NCBI RefSeq assembly: GCF_902141855.1
Contig: NZ_CABFVH010000018.1
Span: 1-64,000 of the forward strand
Source: Methylobacterium dankookense
GTDB taxonomy: Bacteria; Pseudomonadota; Alphaproteobacteria; Rhizobiales; Beijerinckiaceae
Direction of reading: 5' to 3'
DNA length: 64,000 nt
Shown in pieces: positions 57,626-64,000 of the stretch. Position numbers and translations under genes: made by a program. Each line of letters begins with the position of its first letter. Within the stretch, counting starts at the first letter, position 1. Under the pieces are notes generated by a model. That model was not told where the DNA came from. It ran no database searches and saw nothing but the letters and a program-made list of their open reading frames with translations.

Positions 57626-58233
57626 GCCGGTTCACTGCGACGCTCCCGCCGAGCTACTTCGACGACCAGTACGCGGGGAACCCGGACCCGTGGCAGTTCA
57701 CCGCGAGCCTCTACGAGCGCGAGAAATACGCGGCGACGCTCGCCGCGCTGCCGCGACCGCGATACGCCTCGGCGCTAGAGGTGGGCTGCTCCATTGGCGT
57801 GCTGACCGAGGCCCTGGCCACGCGCTGCGACGCGCTCGTCGGCCTCGACTTGGCCGAGCTCGCGCTGATCCAGGCGCGCGAGCGCTGCCGCGACCTCGGC
57901 CATGTTCGCTTCGCGCGCGCGCAGGTGCCGGGACAATGGCCGGACGGGTCGTTCGACCTGATCGTGCTGTCGGAGGTGGTCTACTTTCTCGATGCGGGCG
58001 ACGTCGAACGCCTGATCGCGCGCGTGAAGGGCAGCCTGCGGACGGGCGGCGACGTCGTGCTGGTTCACTGGACGGGCGAGACGCATTATCCGCTGAGCGG
58101 CGACGAGGCGGCCGAGCGCGTCATCGCGGGGACGCGGACATTCCTGCGCCCCATCCGCCAGACCCGGACAGACGCCTACCGGCTCGACGTCCTGGCCGGC
58201 ATCGGTGCGCGGGGGACAGACGGACAACCATGA
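57622..58233 (+). CDS. NodS-like SAM-dependent methyltransferase
   Basis: A 203-residue class I methyltransferase. Motif I is LEVGCSIGVLTEALA (about 53-67), followed by VGLDLAELALIQA and LIVLSEVVYFL; the N-terminal YFDDQYAGNPDPWQFTASLYEREKY is cut at its typical NodS-family sequence (FxxxYAxNPDPW...). NodS methylates an amino group on Nod-factor sugars; relatives act on other small molecules. It overlaps the genes on both sides by 4 bases. Confidence 0.87.
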   Translation: MSRFTATLPPSYFDDQYAGNPDPWQFTASLYEREKYAATLAALPRPRYASALEVGCSIGVLTEALATRCDALVGLDLAELALIQARERCRDLGHVRFARAQVPGQWPDGSFDLIVLSEVVYFLDAGDVERLIARVKGSLRTGGDVVLVHWTGETHYPLSGDEAAERVIAGTRTFLRPIRQTRTDAYRLDVLAGIGARGTDGQP

Positions 58234-58769
58234 CGACGGGGGGCTGGCTCGATACGCCGCAGCGTTATGGCCGCATCAGCCGCGGCTTCCACTGGCTCAT
58301 GGCCGCGCTCTTCACCTGGCAGTTCGCGGGGGCCTTGCTCTACGTCGCCACGGGGGACAATGCCCTCACGCGCTTCGTCGGCGGAGGCCATTTCACGCTC
58401 GGCTTCACGCTCTTCGTCCTGGTCCTGCTACGCGGCGCCTGGGGACTGGCGAACCTGAAGCGGCGCCCGCCGCATCCCGGCCGGCTGGGGCGCGCCGCGG
58501 CGGCCGGCCACGCCCTGATCTACGCCCTGATGATCGTCGTGCCGAGCCTCGCCCTGCTGCGCCAGTACGGTTCAGGCAAGCCCTTCGCGCCCTATGGCAT
58601 CCCGCTGATGCCCGCCCGCGACAGCAAGATCGCCTGGATGGTCGCCCCCGGTGACCTGCTGCATTACTGGCTCGGCTTCATCCTCCTGGCGGTGGTGCTC
58701 GGCCACGCCGCCATGGCGTGGGTGCACCGGGTGCTACGCAAGGAAGACGTGCTCGCGCGCATGACCTGA
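58230..58769 (+). CDS. Cytochrome b561-like protein
   Basis: A 179-residue membrane protein with four hydrophobic segments and histidines placed to bind two b hemes: RGFHWLMA, GGHFTLGF, AAGHALIY and LLHYWLGF/LGHAAMAW. It matches bacterial cytochrome b561, which oxidises quinol or passes electrons in the inner membrane. Its start overlaps the methyltransferase stop, making a translationally coupled trio. Confidence 0.88.
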   Translation: MTTGGWLDTPQRYGRISRGFHWLMAALFTWQFAGALLYVATGDNALTRFVGGGHFTLGFTLFVLVLLRGAWGLANLKRRPPHPGRLGRAAAAGHALIYALMIVVPSLALLRQYGSGKPFAPYGIPLMPARDSKIAWMVAPGDLLHYWLGFILLAVVLGHAAMAWVHRVLRKEDVLARMT

Positions 58770-59162
58770 GAGGGGTTCGGCCTCGCTCAGGTCGCTCTGC
58801 GCCGAACGGGACGCCGGTTCGACGCAGGAGAGCGCGTTGAAGCGACGGCTTCAGGGAAGCCGCGCGAGGCTGTCGTTCGATGCGAAGACATCCGGCGGCC
58901 TCGAACGGAAATCAGATCCAACAAGAGCACGATAGCGTCAGTAAGATCGGAATTGCCCTTGGACGGGGCGTGGCATACCATTGATTTCGCTGCGCCGTTG
59001 CCGGCCCGTCCTCTGCGTCTCCGGCAAGATCCGTGCGGCTGGGTGTCGTCTGTGTTGATTCCGTTGGAAGGATTGCAATCCTTGAACGGCGGTGCGACCG
59101 AGCACCGCCGCCTGCGCAGATCGTGATGTAGACCGAACATCGACCAGGCGAGCCGCGTCTCG
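58770..59162. other. Intergenic region with a 16-base perfect palindrome
   Basis: About 390 bases before the kinase gene, with no supported gene. AAGGATTGCAATCCTT at 59068-59083 is perfectly self-complementary and lies 80 bases upstream of the kinase ATG. CCGTT/AACGG flank it almost symmetrically. It is a candidate operator for the signalling group downstream. Confidence 0.5.
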
Positions 59163-61268
59163 ATGAAAACAGTCGTTCCCCTGCACCCGTTCGACCCGGC
59201 CTTCCTGCCGAAGGGGACGCGACTCAACGGCATCTTCGAGATCGAGGAACTGATCGGTCAGGGCGGGATGGCGCAGGTCTACCGGGCCCGCACGCTGGAG
59301 GCCGACGACGCGGTCGCGATCAAGGTCGTCAAGCCCGAGATCGCCCGCGACCAGAGCCTGATGGGTCTCCTGAAGAAGGAAGCTCAGACGCTCAGCAAGA
59401 TCTCGCACGAGGCCATCGTCAAGCATCTGCTGTTCTCGGTCGATCCGCAGCTCGGGCGCCCCTACCTGGCCATGGAGCTGGTGCGGGGGCCCTCCCTCGC
59501 CGATCTGATCAAGGACGGCCCCTTGAGCGTGGAGGCGGTCTTCGTCCTCCTGAACAGGGTCGGCACCGGCCTCGACGTGGCGCACCGGCTCGGCATCACG
59601 CATCGGGACATATCGCCGGACAACATCATCCTGCCCCGCTCCGATCCCGGCCGCGCGAAGCTCATCGACTTCGGGATCGCGCGCAACCTCAACGAGGACG
59701 AGACGATCATCGCGGACCGCTTCGCCGGGAAGCTCAAATTCGCCTCGCCCGAGCATCTCGGCCTGAACGGCGGCAAGGTCACCCCGAAATCGGACATCTA
59801 CAGCTTCGGTCTGACGCTGGCGGCGGCGCTGATCGGCGCGCCGCTGGACCTCGGCGGCACCCAGGTCGAGATGATCCGCCGCCGCCAGAGCGTCCCAGAT
59901 CTCGGCAAGATCGATCCGCGGATCCGCAAGATCCTGCTGCGCATGCTCCAGCCGGATCCGGCCGAGCGTCCGGACACCATCGCCGACCTGATCCAGGCGC
60001 AGGAGGGCGGCAGCGTCGTTCTGGCGCGGCGCGCGGCGGCCGCCCCGAATCCCGAGGCGCGGCGGCGGCGGGGCCTCGTCGCCGCCTTCGGCCTCGCTCT
60101 GGTCGTCGGCGGCCTCGCCGGCTGGTACGGCCTCACGCGGAGTGCCGGACCCGAGCCTGCCCCGACCGCCTCCGCCGAGAAGAGCCGCCCCGGCGACCAC
60201 AACCCACCGCAGGCGGAACGACCGGGCGAGACGGCCTCGCAGGGCAATCCGCGAATCGAGGAGCCGCCCCGGACCGCTCCCTTGCAGGAGGCGCGGCGCG
60301 AGCCGCCGCTCGCCGAGCCGCCTTCCCCGCCCCAGGCTGCCGAGGAGCATGCGCCCGCCCCGCCCGAGCATCCCGTCGCTGCGGGCAGGGAGGCCGAGCC
60401 GCCCGCCGTCTCTCAGGTGCCTGCGGTCCTGCAGGCGCCTGTGACCGTGCAGGCGCCTGCGACCGTGCAAGCGCCTGTGGCCGTGCAAGCGCCCGCGGCT
60501 CCCCAGGCGCTCCCCACCCCCCAGGCGCCGGTCTCCGTCGCGGGACCGGCCTCCGACCAGCCCCTCGCCCTCGGGCGAAGCAAGCGGGATTGCAGCAGCT
60601 GCCCGCCGCTCGTCGAGGTGCCGGCCGGAAGCTTCAGCATGGGCGGCACCGCCGATCCGAGCGAGCGGCCGGCGCACCATGTCCGGATCCAGGCCTTCCT
60701 GATGAGCCGCGGCCCGGTGACGGTCGGCGAGTGGAACGCCTGCCACGCCGCCGGCCGGTGCGAGTTCAAGGCCGAGGGCGCCCCGAACCAGCCCGCCGCC
60801 AATCTCAGCTGGGACGACGCGCAGCAATATGTCCGCTGGATCTCGGGCGTCACGCAGAAGGCCTACCGGCTTCCGAGCGAGGCGGAGTGGGAATATGCCG
60901 CGCGCGGCGGCACGCGCACGCGCTTCTGGTGGGGCGACCAGTTCCGCGGCGAGATGGCGCCCTGCCGCAGTTCCGGCGGGACCCCGCCGGACGCGGCGCC
61001 CGCGGCTGCCGACTTTCCCGACAACCCCTTCGGCCTGCTGGGCACGACCTGCGTGATCGCGCAATGGGTCTCCGATTGCTGGCACAGGAACTATCGCGGT
61101 GCCCCGGCCGACGGCAGCTCTTGGAGCGCCCCGAACTGCAAGCAGCGCGTGCTCCGGGGCGGCACTTGGCGGAGCCGGGCCGAATCCGAGCGCGTGACGA
61201 GCCGCGACTTCTACGACCCGGCGGTGCGCTATCCCGGCAACGGGGTCCGCATCGCCCGCGACCTCTGA
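59163..61268 (+). CDS. Membrane-anchored Ser/Thr protein kinase fused to an FGE-sulfatase-like domain
   Basis: A 701-residue protein. The kinase domain (about 24-280) has the Gly loop IGQGGMAQVY, K54 in AIKVVK, HRDISPDN (D149) and IDFG (D169), so it looks active. A single membrane helix lies at 304-323. A Pro/Ala/Glu linker follows with tandem QAPVTV/QAPATV repeats at about 420-445. The C-terminal domain (from about 480) has the formylglycine-generating-enzyme fold: VPAGSFSMGG, PVTVGEWNAC, YRLPSEAEWEYAARGG, LRGGTW. The two FGE catalytic cysteines expected after RGG are absent (RGGTWRSRAESERV), so that domain is probably a periplasmic binding or sensing module. Confidence 0.9.
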   Translation: MKTVVPLHPFDPAFLPKGTRLNGIFEIEELIGQGGMAQVYRARTLEADDAVAIKVVKPEIARDQSLMGLLKKEAQTLSKISHEAIVKHLLFSVDPQLGRPYLAMELVRGPSLADLIKDGPLSVEAVFVLLNRVGTGLDVAHRLGITHRDISPDNIILPRSDPGRAKLIDFGIARNLNEDETIIADRFAGKLKFASPEHLGLNGGKVTPKSDIYSFGLTLAAALIGAPLDLGGTQVEMIRRRQSVPDLGKIDPRIRKILLRMLQPDPAERPDTIADLIQAQEGGSVVLARRAAAAPNPEARRRRGLVAAFGLALVVGGLAGWYGLTRSAGPEPAPTASAEKSRPGDHNPPQAERPGETASQGNPRIEEPPRTAPLQEARREPPLAEPPSPPQAAEEHAPAPPEHPVAAGREAEPPAVSQVPAVLQAPVTVQAPATVQAPVAVQAPAAPQALPTPQAPVSVAGPASDQPLALGRSKRDCSSCPPLVEVPAGSFSMGGTADPSERPAHHVRIQAFLMSRGPVTVGEWNACHAAGRCEFKAEGAPNQPAANLSWDDAQQYVRWISGVTQKAYRLPSEAEWEYAARGGTRTRFWWGDQFRGEMAPCRSSGGTPPDAAPAAADFPDNPFGLLGTTCVIAQWVSDCWHRNYRGAPADGSSWSAPNCKQRVLRGGTWRSRAESERVTSRDFYDPAVRYPGNGVRIARDL

Positions 61269-61329
61269 GCGGGGGCGCGAGGGCACAGATCGAGCCTCTC
61301 GAACCCGAGGCCGGTGGAGGAGACGAGCG

Positions 61330-61833
61330 ATGAGAATCCGGGCGGCAGTTTCAGCCGGGTTGCTGGTTGTCCTGGGCGGGCCGGCTTCGGCCCAGACGGC
61401 GCCCGACAAGCCGCCGCCGCCTCCGCCGGTCGCGGCCCCGCCGGACGCGGCCCTCTACATCATCGCGCCCAGGTCCGGGTCGCGCGTGACGAGCCCGGTG
61501 ACGGTGCAGTTCGGCCTGCGCAACATGGGCGTCACCCAGGCCGGCAGCAGCGCCAAGAATGCCGGCCACCATCATCTGCTCGTCGACGTGAGGGAGCCGG
61601 TCGCCGGCGGCGAGCCGCTCCCGGCGGACAAGAACCACCTCCATTTCGGCGGCGGCCAGACCGAGACGCGCCTCGACCTGCCCAACGGCCCGCACACCCT
61701 GCAACTCGTCCTGGGCGACGCGCTGCACCGGCCGTTCGTGCCTTCCGTCCAGTCGCAGAAGATCCAGATCACGGTGGTCTCCGCCCAGGCCCTGCGGAAG
61801 AAGCGGCGCCCCATCCGGCATCGGCGGGGCTGA
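61330..61833 (+). CDS. DUF4399-domain exported protein
   Basis: A 167-residue protein with a signal peptide (AAVSAGLLVVLGGPASA), a proline-rich spacer, and a DUF4399 domain: YIIAPRSGSRVTSPVTVQFG, AGHHHLLVD, NHLHFGGGQTE and LPNGPHTLQLVLGD. The clustered histidines suggest metal binding. The C-terminus is basic. GGAGGAG lies before the ATG, 61 bases after the kinase stop, so it is likely co-transcribed with the kinase. Confidence 0.85.
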   Translation: MRIRAAVSAGLLVVLGGPASAQTAPDKPPPPPPVAAPPDAALYIIAPRSGSRVTSPVTVQFGLRNMGVTQAGSSAKNAGHHHLLVDVREPVAGGEPLPADKNHLHFGGGQTETRLDLPNGPHTLQLVLGDALHRPFVPSVQSQKIQITVVSAQALRKKRRPIRHRRG

Positions 61834-61879
61834 CGGATTGGGATCCTGCCCGCGAGATCCGGACCGGCTCCAGCCTGCG

Positions 61880-62066
61880 CTGAGAGCCTGTCCAACCCGT
61901 TCATCCCAACCCATCACCTCAGCGCCTGTTCGAGCAGATCAAGCGGGTGTTTATCCGGCGGATCCCCGCCTCGCACCTCAGGATGAGGGGGTCTGGAGGG
62001 ATGAAGCCAGCCAGGGCGTAACACAGAGCGGCTGACGCGCTCCCTGTTCCGGCTGAGCGCTCTCAG
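61880..62066. repeat. Intergenic repeat, copy 2, framed by CTGAGAGC/GCTCTCAG
   Basis: Shares AGCGCCTGTTC (61921-61931) and CCTCA-GGA-TGAGG (61976-61988) with the element at 19315-19360. The segment is bounded by the 8-base inverted repeat CTGAGAGC (61880-61887) and GCTCTCAG (62059-62066). It separates the convergent DUF4399 and cyclase genes. A mobile origin is possible but no target duplication was seen. Confidence 0.45.
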
Positions 62067-62980
62067 TGATCGGAGATCAGTACGAAATCCACGTCGGCTC
62101 CGCCGCTGCCCTTCGAGGAGCGTCCGAAGCCGAGGCTTCCCGCCGCGCGCAGGATGACCTCCTCGCGGCAGATGCGGAACTCGGCGATGCCGGCGGGCCG
62201 GACGAAGGTGCCGTTGGTGCTGTGATCGACCAGGATCCACTTGTCCCAGCGCCGCTCGATCGTCGCGTGGCGGCGGGAGGCGAACTCGCCCGGAATGACG
62301 ACCGTGTTCTCGGCGAGGCGGCCGAGCGTGATGCTCTCGCATTCCGGGCCGAAGACCCAGCGCCGGCCGTCGCTGATGAGCTTGAGCACGCCGGCCGATT
62401 CGGACGGGCGGGCGGCGCTGGGCAGGTGGAAGATGACCGTCTCGCTGTCCGTATGGGAATGCCAGACGACCTCGACCACGTTGACGTCGTCGCCGAGCCC
62501 GCGCGCATGCGCCGGAATGAGGCGCGTCGTCGCGCGTCGCGGCATGTCGAGATGCTCGATGGCCGCATCCGTCGTGATGATCTGATCGGCCTTGGCGAGG
62601 GAGGCGAGGCGCGCGGCAATGTTCACGGTCGTCCCGAAGACATCTCCGTCGCAGAGCACCACCGAGCCGCAATGAAACCCGATGCGGAAATGTACTTCCT
62701 TCTCGTCCCGCAGCTTTCGGCTGACCTCAAGGCTGCGGTCGCGCTGAATGGCCACCGCGGCATCGTATGTCGCGAGAGCATCGGGAAAGATGGCCATGAT
62801 CTCATCGCCGATCGTCTTGATGATGCGACCTTGTACGGCGGAAATCTTCTCGCTGATGCCGGCCAGGCATTCAGCTATGACCGAGTGTGCATTGTCGTCG
62901 CCGAGAGCGCGATACAGTCGCGTGCTCCCGACGACGTCGCAGAACAAGATGCCGGGCGACGCTTGGGTGTCTATACCCAT
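62063..62980 (-). CDS. Class III adenylate cyclase with C-terminal FHA domain
   Basis: A 305-residue soluble protein. The cyclase domain (1-175) keeps all catalytic residues: metal-binding D15 (FCDVVGST) and D59 (TIGDEIMAIF), substrate-specifying K55 and D113, and transition-state N120 and R124 (VNIAARL). The K/D pair predicts ATP as substrate. The FHA domain (about 200-295) has GR (220-221), SRRH (235-238) and N256 in STNGTFV, the phosphothreonine-binding set. It converges on the kinase and DUF4399 genes, so the kinase could phosphorylate a partner that this FHA domain recognises. Confidence 0.9.
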   Translation of the reverse strand: MGIDTQASPGILFCDVVGSTRLYRALGDDNAHSVIAECLAGISEKISAVQGRIIKTIGDEIMAIFPDALATYDAAVAIQRDRSLEVSRKLRDEKEVHFRIGFHCGSVVLCDGDVFGTTVNIAARLASLAKADQIITTDAAIEHLDMPRRATTRLIPAHARGLGDDVNVVEVVWHSHTDSETVIFHLPSAARPSESAGVLKLISDGRRWVFGPECESITLGRLAENTVVIPGEFASRRHATIERRWDKWILVDHSTNGTFVRPAGIAEFRICREEVILRAAGSLGFGRSSKGSGGADVDFVLISDH

Positions 62981-63240
62981 CTCTCACCCTCGGGGTCATT
63001 GGATAGCGGCACAGCTGACGCCGTTTTGGATGGCATTGCAACCGGTGCCATCGCCTTCGATTCAGCTGAGCAGGTTTCGGGAGCGCCGAAAATGGTGGGC
63101 GAATCCCGGCGCGCCCGTCGCCGGACCGTTATGCGCATCATGAACGGATGAAAATCACTTTTCCTGTGTCCTGGGTTGCGGAAGATCACCGCGATTAGCG
63201 CTAGACTACCGCCCGGGCATCTCGTCTGAGGGCTGTCGGC

Positions 63241-63486
63241 ATGGTCGCCTCCTCTCCCCCGCACTCGTGCCGCTTCATCCGCGAGCTGATCGAGATCCTC
63301 GCAGACGAGGCTACCACGCCCTATCAGCGCCGCGACGAACGGCTGTTCCGCGATCTCGCCGACTTGGAGATGGACGCCGAGCGGTTCGGCGCGGACGAGG
63401 CCAGTTGCCGCGTCATCGGGCGGATCCGGCAACTCGCCGGGCTCTGCGCGATCGGCGGCCGGCTCCTGCCGCCGGAGATTTCCTGA
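63241..63486 (+). CDS. Small hypothetical protein
   Basis: An 81-residue helical, charged protein (FIRELIEILADEATTPYQRR, then LFRDLADLEMDAERFGADEA), with no membrane segment or signal peptide. Codon usage resembles the neighbours. There is no clear Shine-Dalgarno. No family was recognised. Confidence 0.5.
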   Translation: MVASSPPHSCRFIRELIEILADEATTPYQRRDERLFRDLADLEMDAERFGADEASCRVIGRIRQLAGLCAIGGRLLPPEIS

Positions 63487-63606
63487 CCCAACTCATCACA
63501 TGATCCGGCGTAAAACGCAGGACCGCCGGAAATGACGCCGGGTACGGAGAACTTCGTCGGACTTGCGGAGGTTGCTTCGGTAATTCGATACCGTGGAGCC
63601 GTCATA

Positions 63607-63786
63607 ATGTCCGATAGCGGTCAGTTGATCATCGCCTTGGCCCTGATGACCCTCGTCATCGCCGTGGCCGCCGCACTCGTGATGCGGATCCGGGTCGCGC
63701 AGCAGAAGGGCGACCCGAGGCGATCCAGCTTCGTCCATCATCATGGCGATGCCCCGCGCCAGAACATGCCCGGCACGGAGCATTAG
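63607..63786 (+). CDS. Small single-pass membrane protein, unknown
   Basis: A 59-residue protein with one strong membrane helix (LIIALALMTLVIAVAAALVM, about 7-26) and a basic, His-rich tail (RSSFVHHHGD). GGAG about 14 bases before the ATG at 63607 is a possible, rather distant ribosome-binding site. An upstream ATG at 63532 is less likely. Function unknown. Confidence 0.5.
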   Translation: MSDSGQLIIALALMTLVIAVAAALVMRIRVAQQKGDPRRSSFVHHHGDAPRQNMPGTEH

Positions 63787-63882
63787 GGAATTTTCCGCGG
63801 AAGCGGTTGCCGGTTCCGCGAGAAGAAATGCGTCACCCTCGATCAGATGGAGAATTTGGGGTTGGCGTCTCGACAACGGAAA

Positions 63883-63911
63883 ACGGCCAGCGGCAGGGTG
63901 CCGCTGGCCGT
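63883..63911 (-). terminator. Rho-independent terminator
   Basis: ACGGCCAGCGGCA (63883-63895), GGG loop, TGCCGCTGGCCGT (63899-63911): a 13-base perfect stem. On the minus strand it is followed by TTTT (AAAA at 63880-63883 on plus). It ends the gene entering from the right edge, 31 bases past its stop. Confidence 0.9.
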
Positions 63912-63941
63912 CGCGCGAGGCAGCGCTGGCTGGTCGAGGGA

Positions 63942-64000
63942 TCAGCAGTCGTTGTCGCCCTTGGCGAGCTTCTGATCGGTGCCGGAATTGTTCATGGCGC
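63942..64000 (-). CDS. C-terminal end of a protein running in from the right edge
   Basis: The minus-strand frame ends at 63942-63944 with ...MNNSGTDQKLAKGDNDC then stop. Only about 19 codons lie in the window, so no family can be given. The strong terminator just downstream supports a real expressed gene. The ATG at 63993-63995 could in theory start a 17-residue peptide, but a longer protein is far more likely. Confidence 0.5.
   Translation of the reverse strand, partial: AMNNSGTDQKLAKGDNDC

Noticed and set aside
60421..60500. Short tandem DNA repeat (about 18-base units) considered as a possible CRISPR or satellite
   Set aside because: The units lie in frame inside the kinase gene and encode the QAPVTV-like linker repeats; there are no spacers of CRISPR type.

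Overview
The window is high-GC alphaproteobacterial chromosome. Gene content suggests a Methylobacterium/Methylorubrum-type member of the Hyphomicrobiales: a SUF-type Fe-S operon headed by a second cysteine desulfurase, pyruvate phosphate dikinase, the three-subunit proton-translocating transhydrogenase pntAA-pntAB-pntB, an aa3-oxidase subunit IV, an Omp25/Omp31-like porin start, DUF882 and NepR-like proteins. Several palindromic intergenic repeats also fit. The genus is an inference from gene content; no rRNA or marker-gene comparison was possible.

Layout. 1-4063: the start of a porin gene, a small membrane protein, an RhlE-type RNA helicase and a diguanylate cyclase. 4139-12247 (mostly minus strand): the Fe-S assembly block, transcribed nifS-like, sufB, a small zinc-ribbon gene, sufC, sufD, sufS, sufT, then sufA, which an opposite-strand Uma2-family gene separates from the rest. 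Two AT-rich palindromes of Irr-box type lie just upstream of the operon. 12559-20284: a hydrolase, a 1359-residue Pls/PosA-type single-module NRPS, a histidine phosphatase, polyphosphate kinase 2 and FabI. 20444-30240: a higBA module with a frameshifted antitoxin, a DnaJ-type chaperone, a lipoprotein, PdxH, a hydrolase-fold protein lacking its serine nucleophile, a NepR-like protein with a single-domain response regulator, a Tat-exported dienelactone hydrolase, an AtoE-type transporter, a phosphatase, and a parDE module with a frameshifted toxin. 30342-43911: ClpB, a MOSC protein, small membrane or secreted proteins, PPDK, two cell-wall enzymes (DUF882 peptidase, L,D-transpeptidase) and an NtrC-type regulator. 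44183-54017: oligoendopeptidase, an AbrB/Doc toxin-antitoxin pair, a UbiB-family protein, the oxidase subunit, pntAA-pntAB-pntB, RecJ, tRNA-Tyr and tRNA-Gly. 54522-64000: a zinc alcohol dehydrogenase, a stand-alone LigD phosphoesterase domain, a translationally coupled acyl-CoA dehydrogenase / NodS-like methyltransferase / cytochrome b561 trio, then a signalling group (Ser/Thr kinase fused to an FGE-like domain, DUF4399 protein, adenylate cyclase-FHA protein) and small proteins.

Most of the window is housekeeping. The more unusual parts are the kinase/FHA-cyclase group, the Pls-like synthetase with an acidic substrate pocket, the three toxin-antitoxin loci (two each one base away from an intact frame), the extra gene inside the suf operon, the NepR/receiver pair, and several strong palindromes and nested-hairpin repeats. 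No CRISPR array, transposase, prophage or rRNA was seen.
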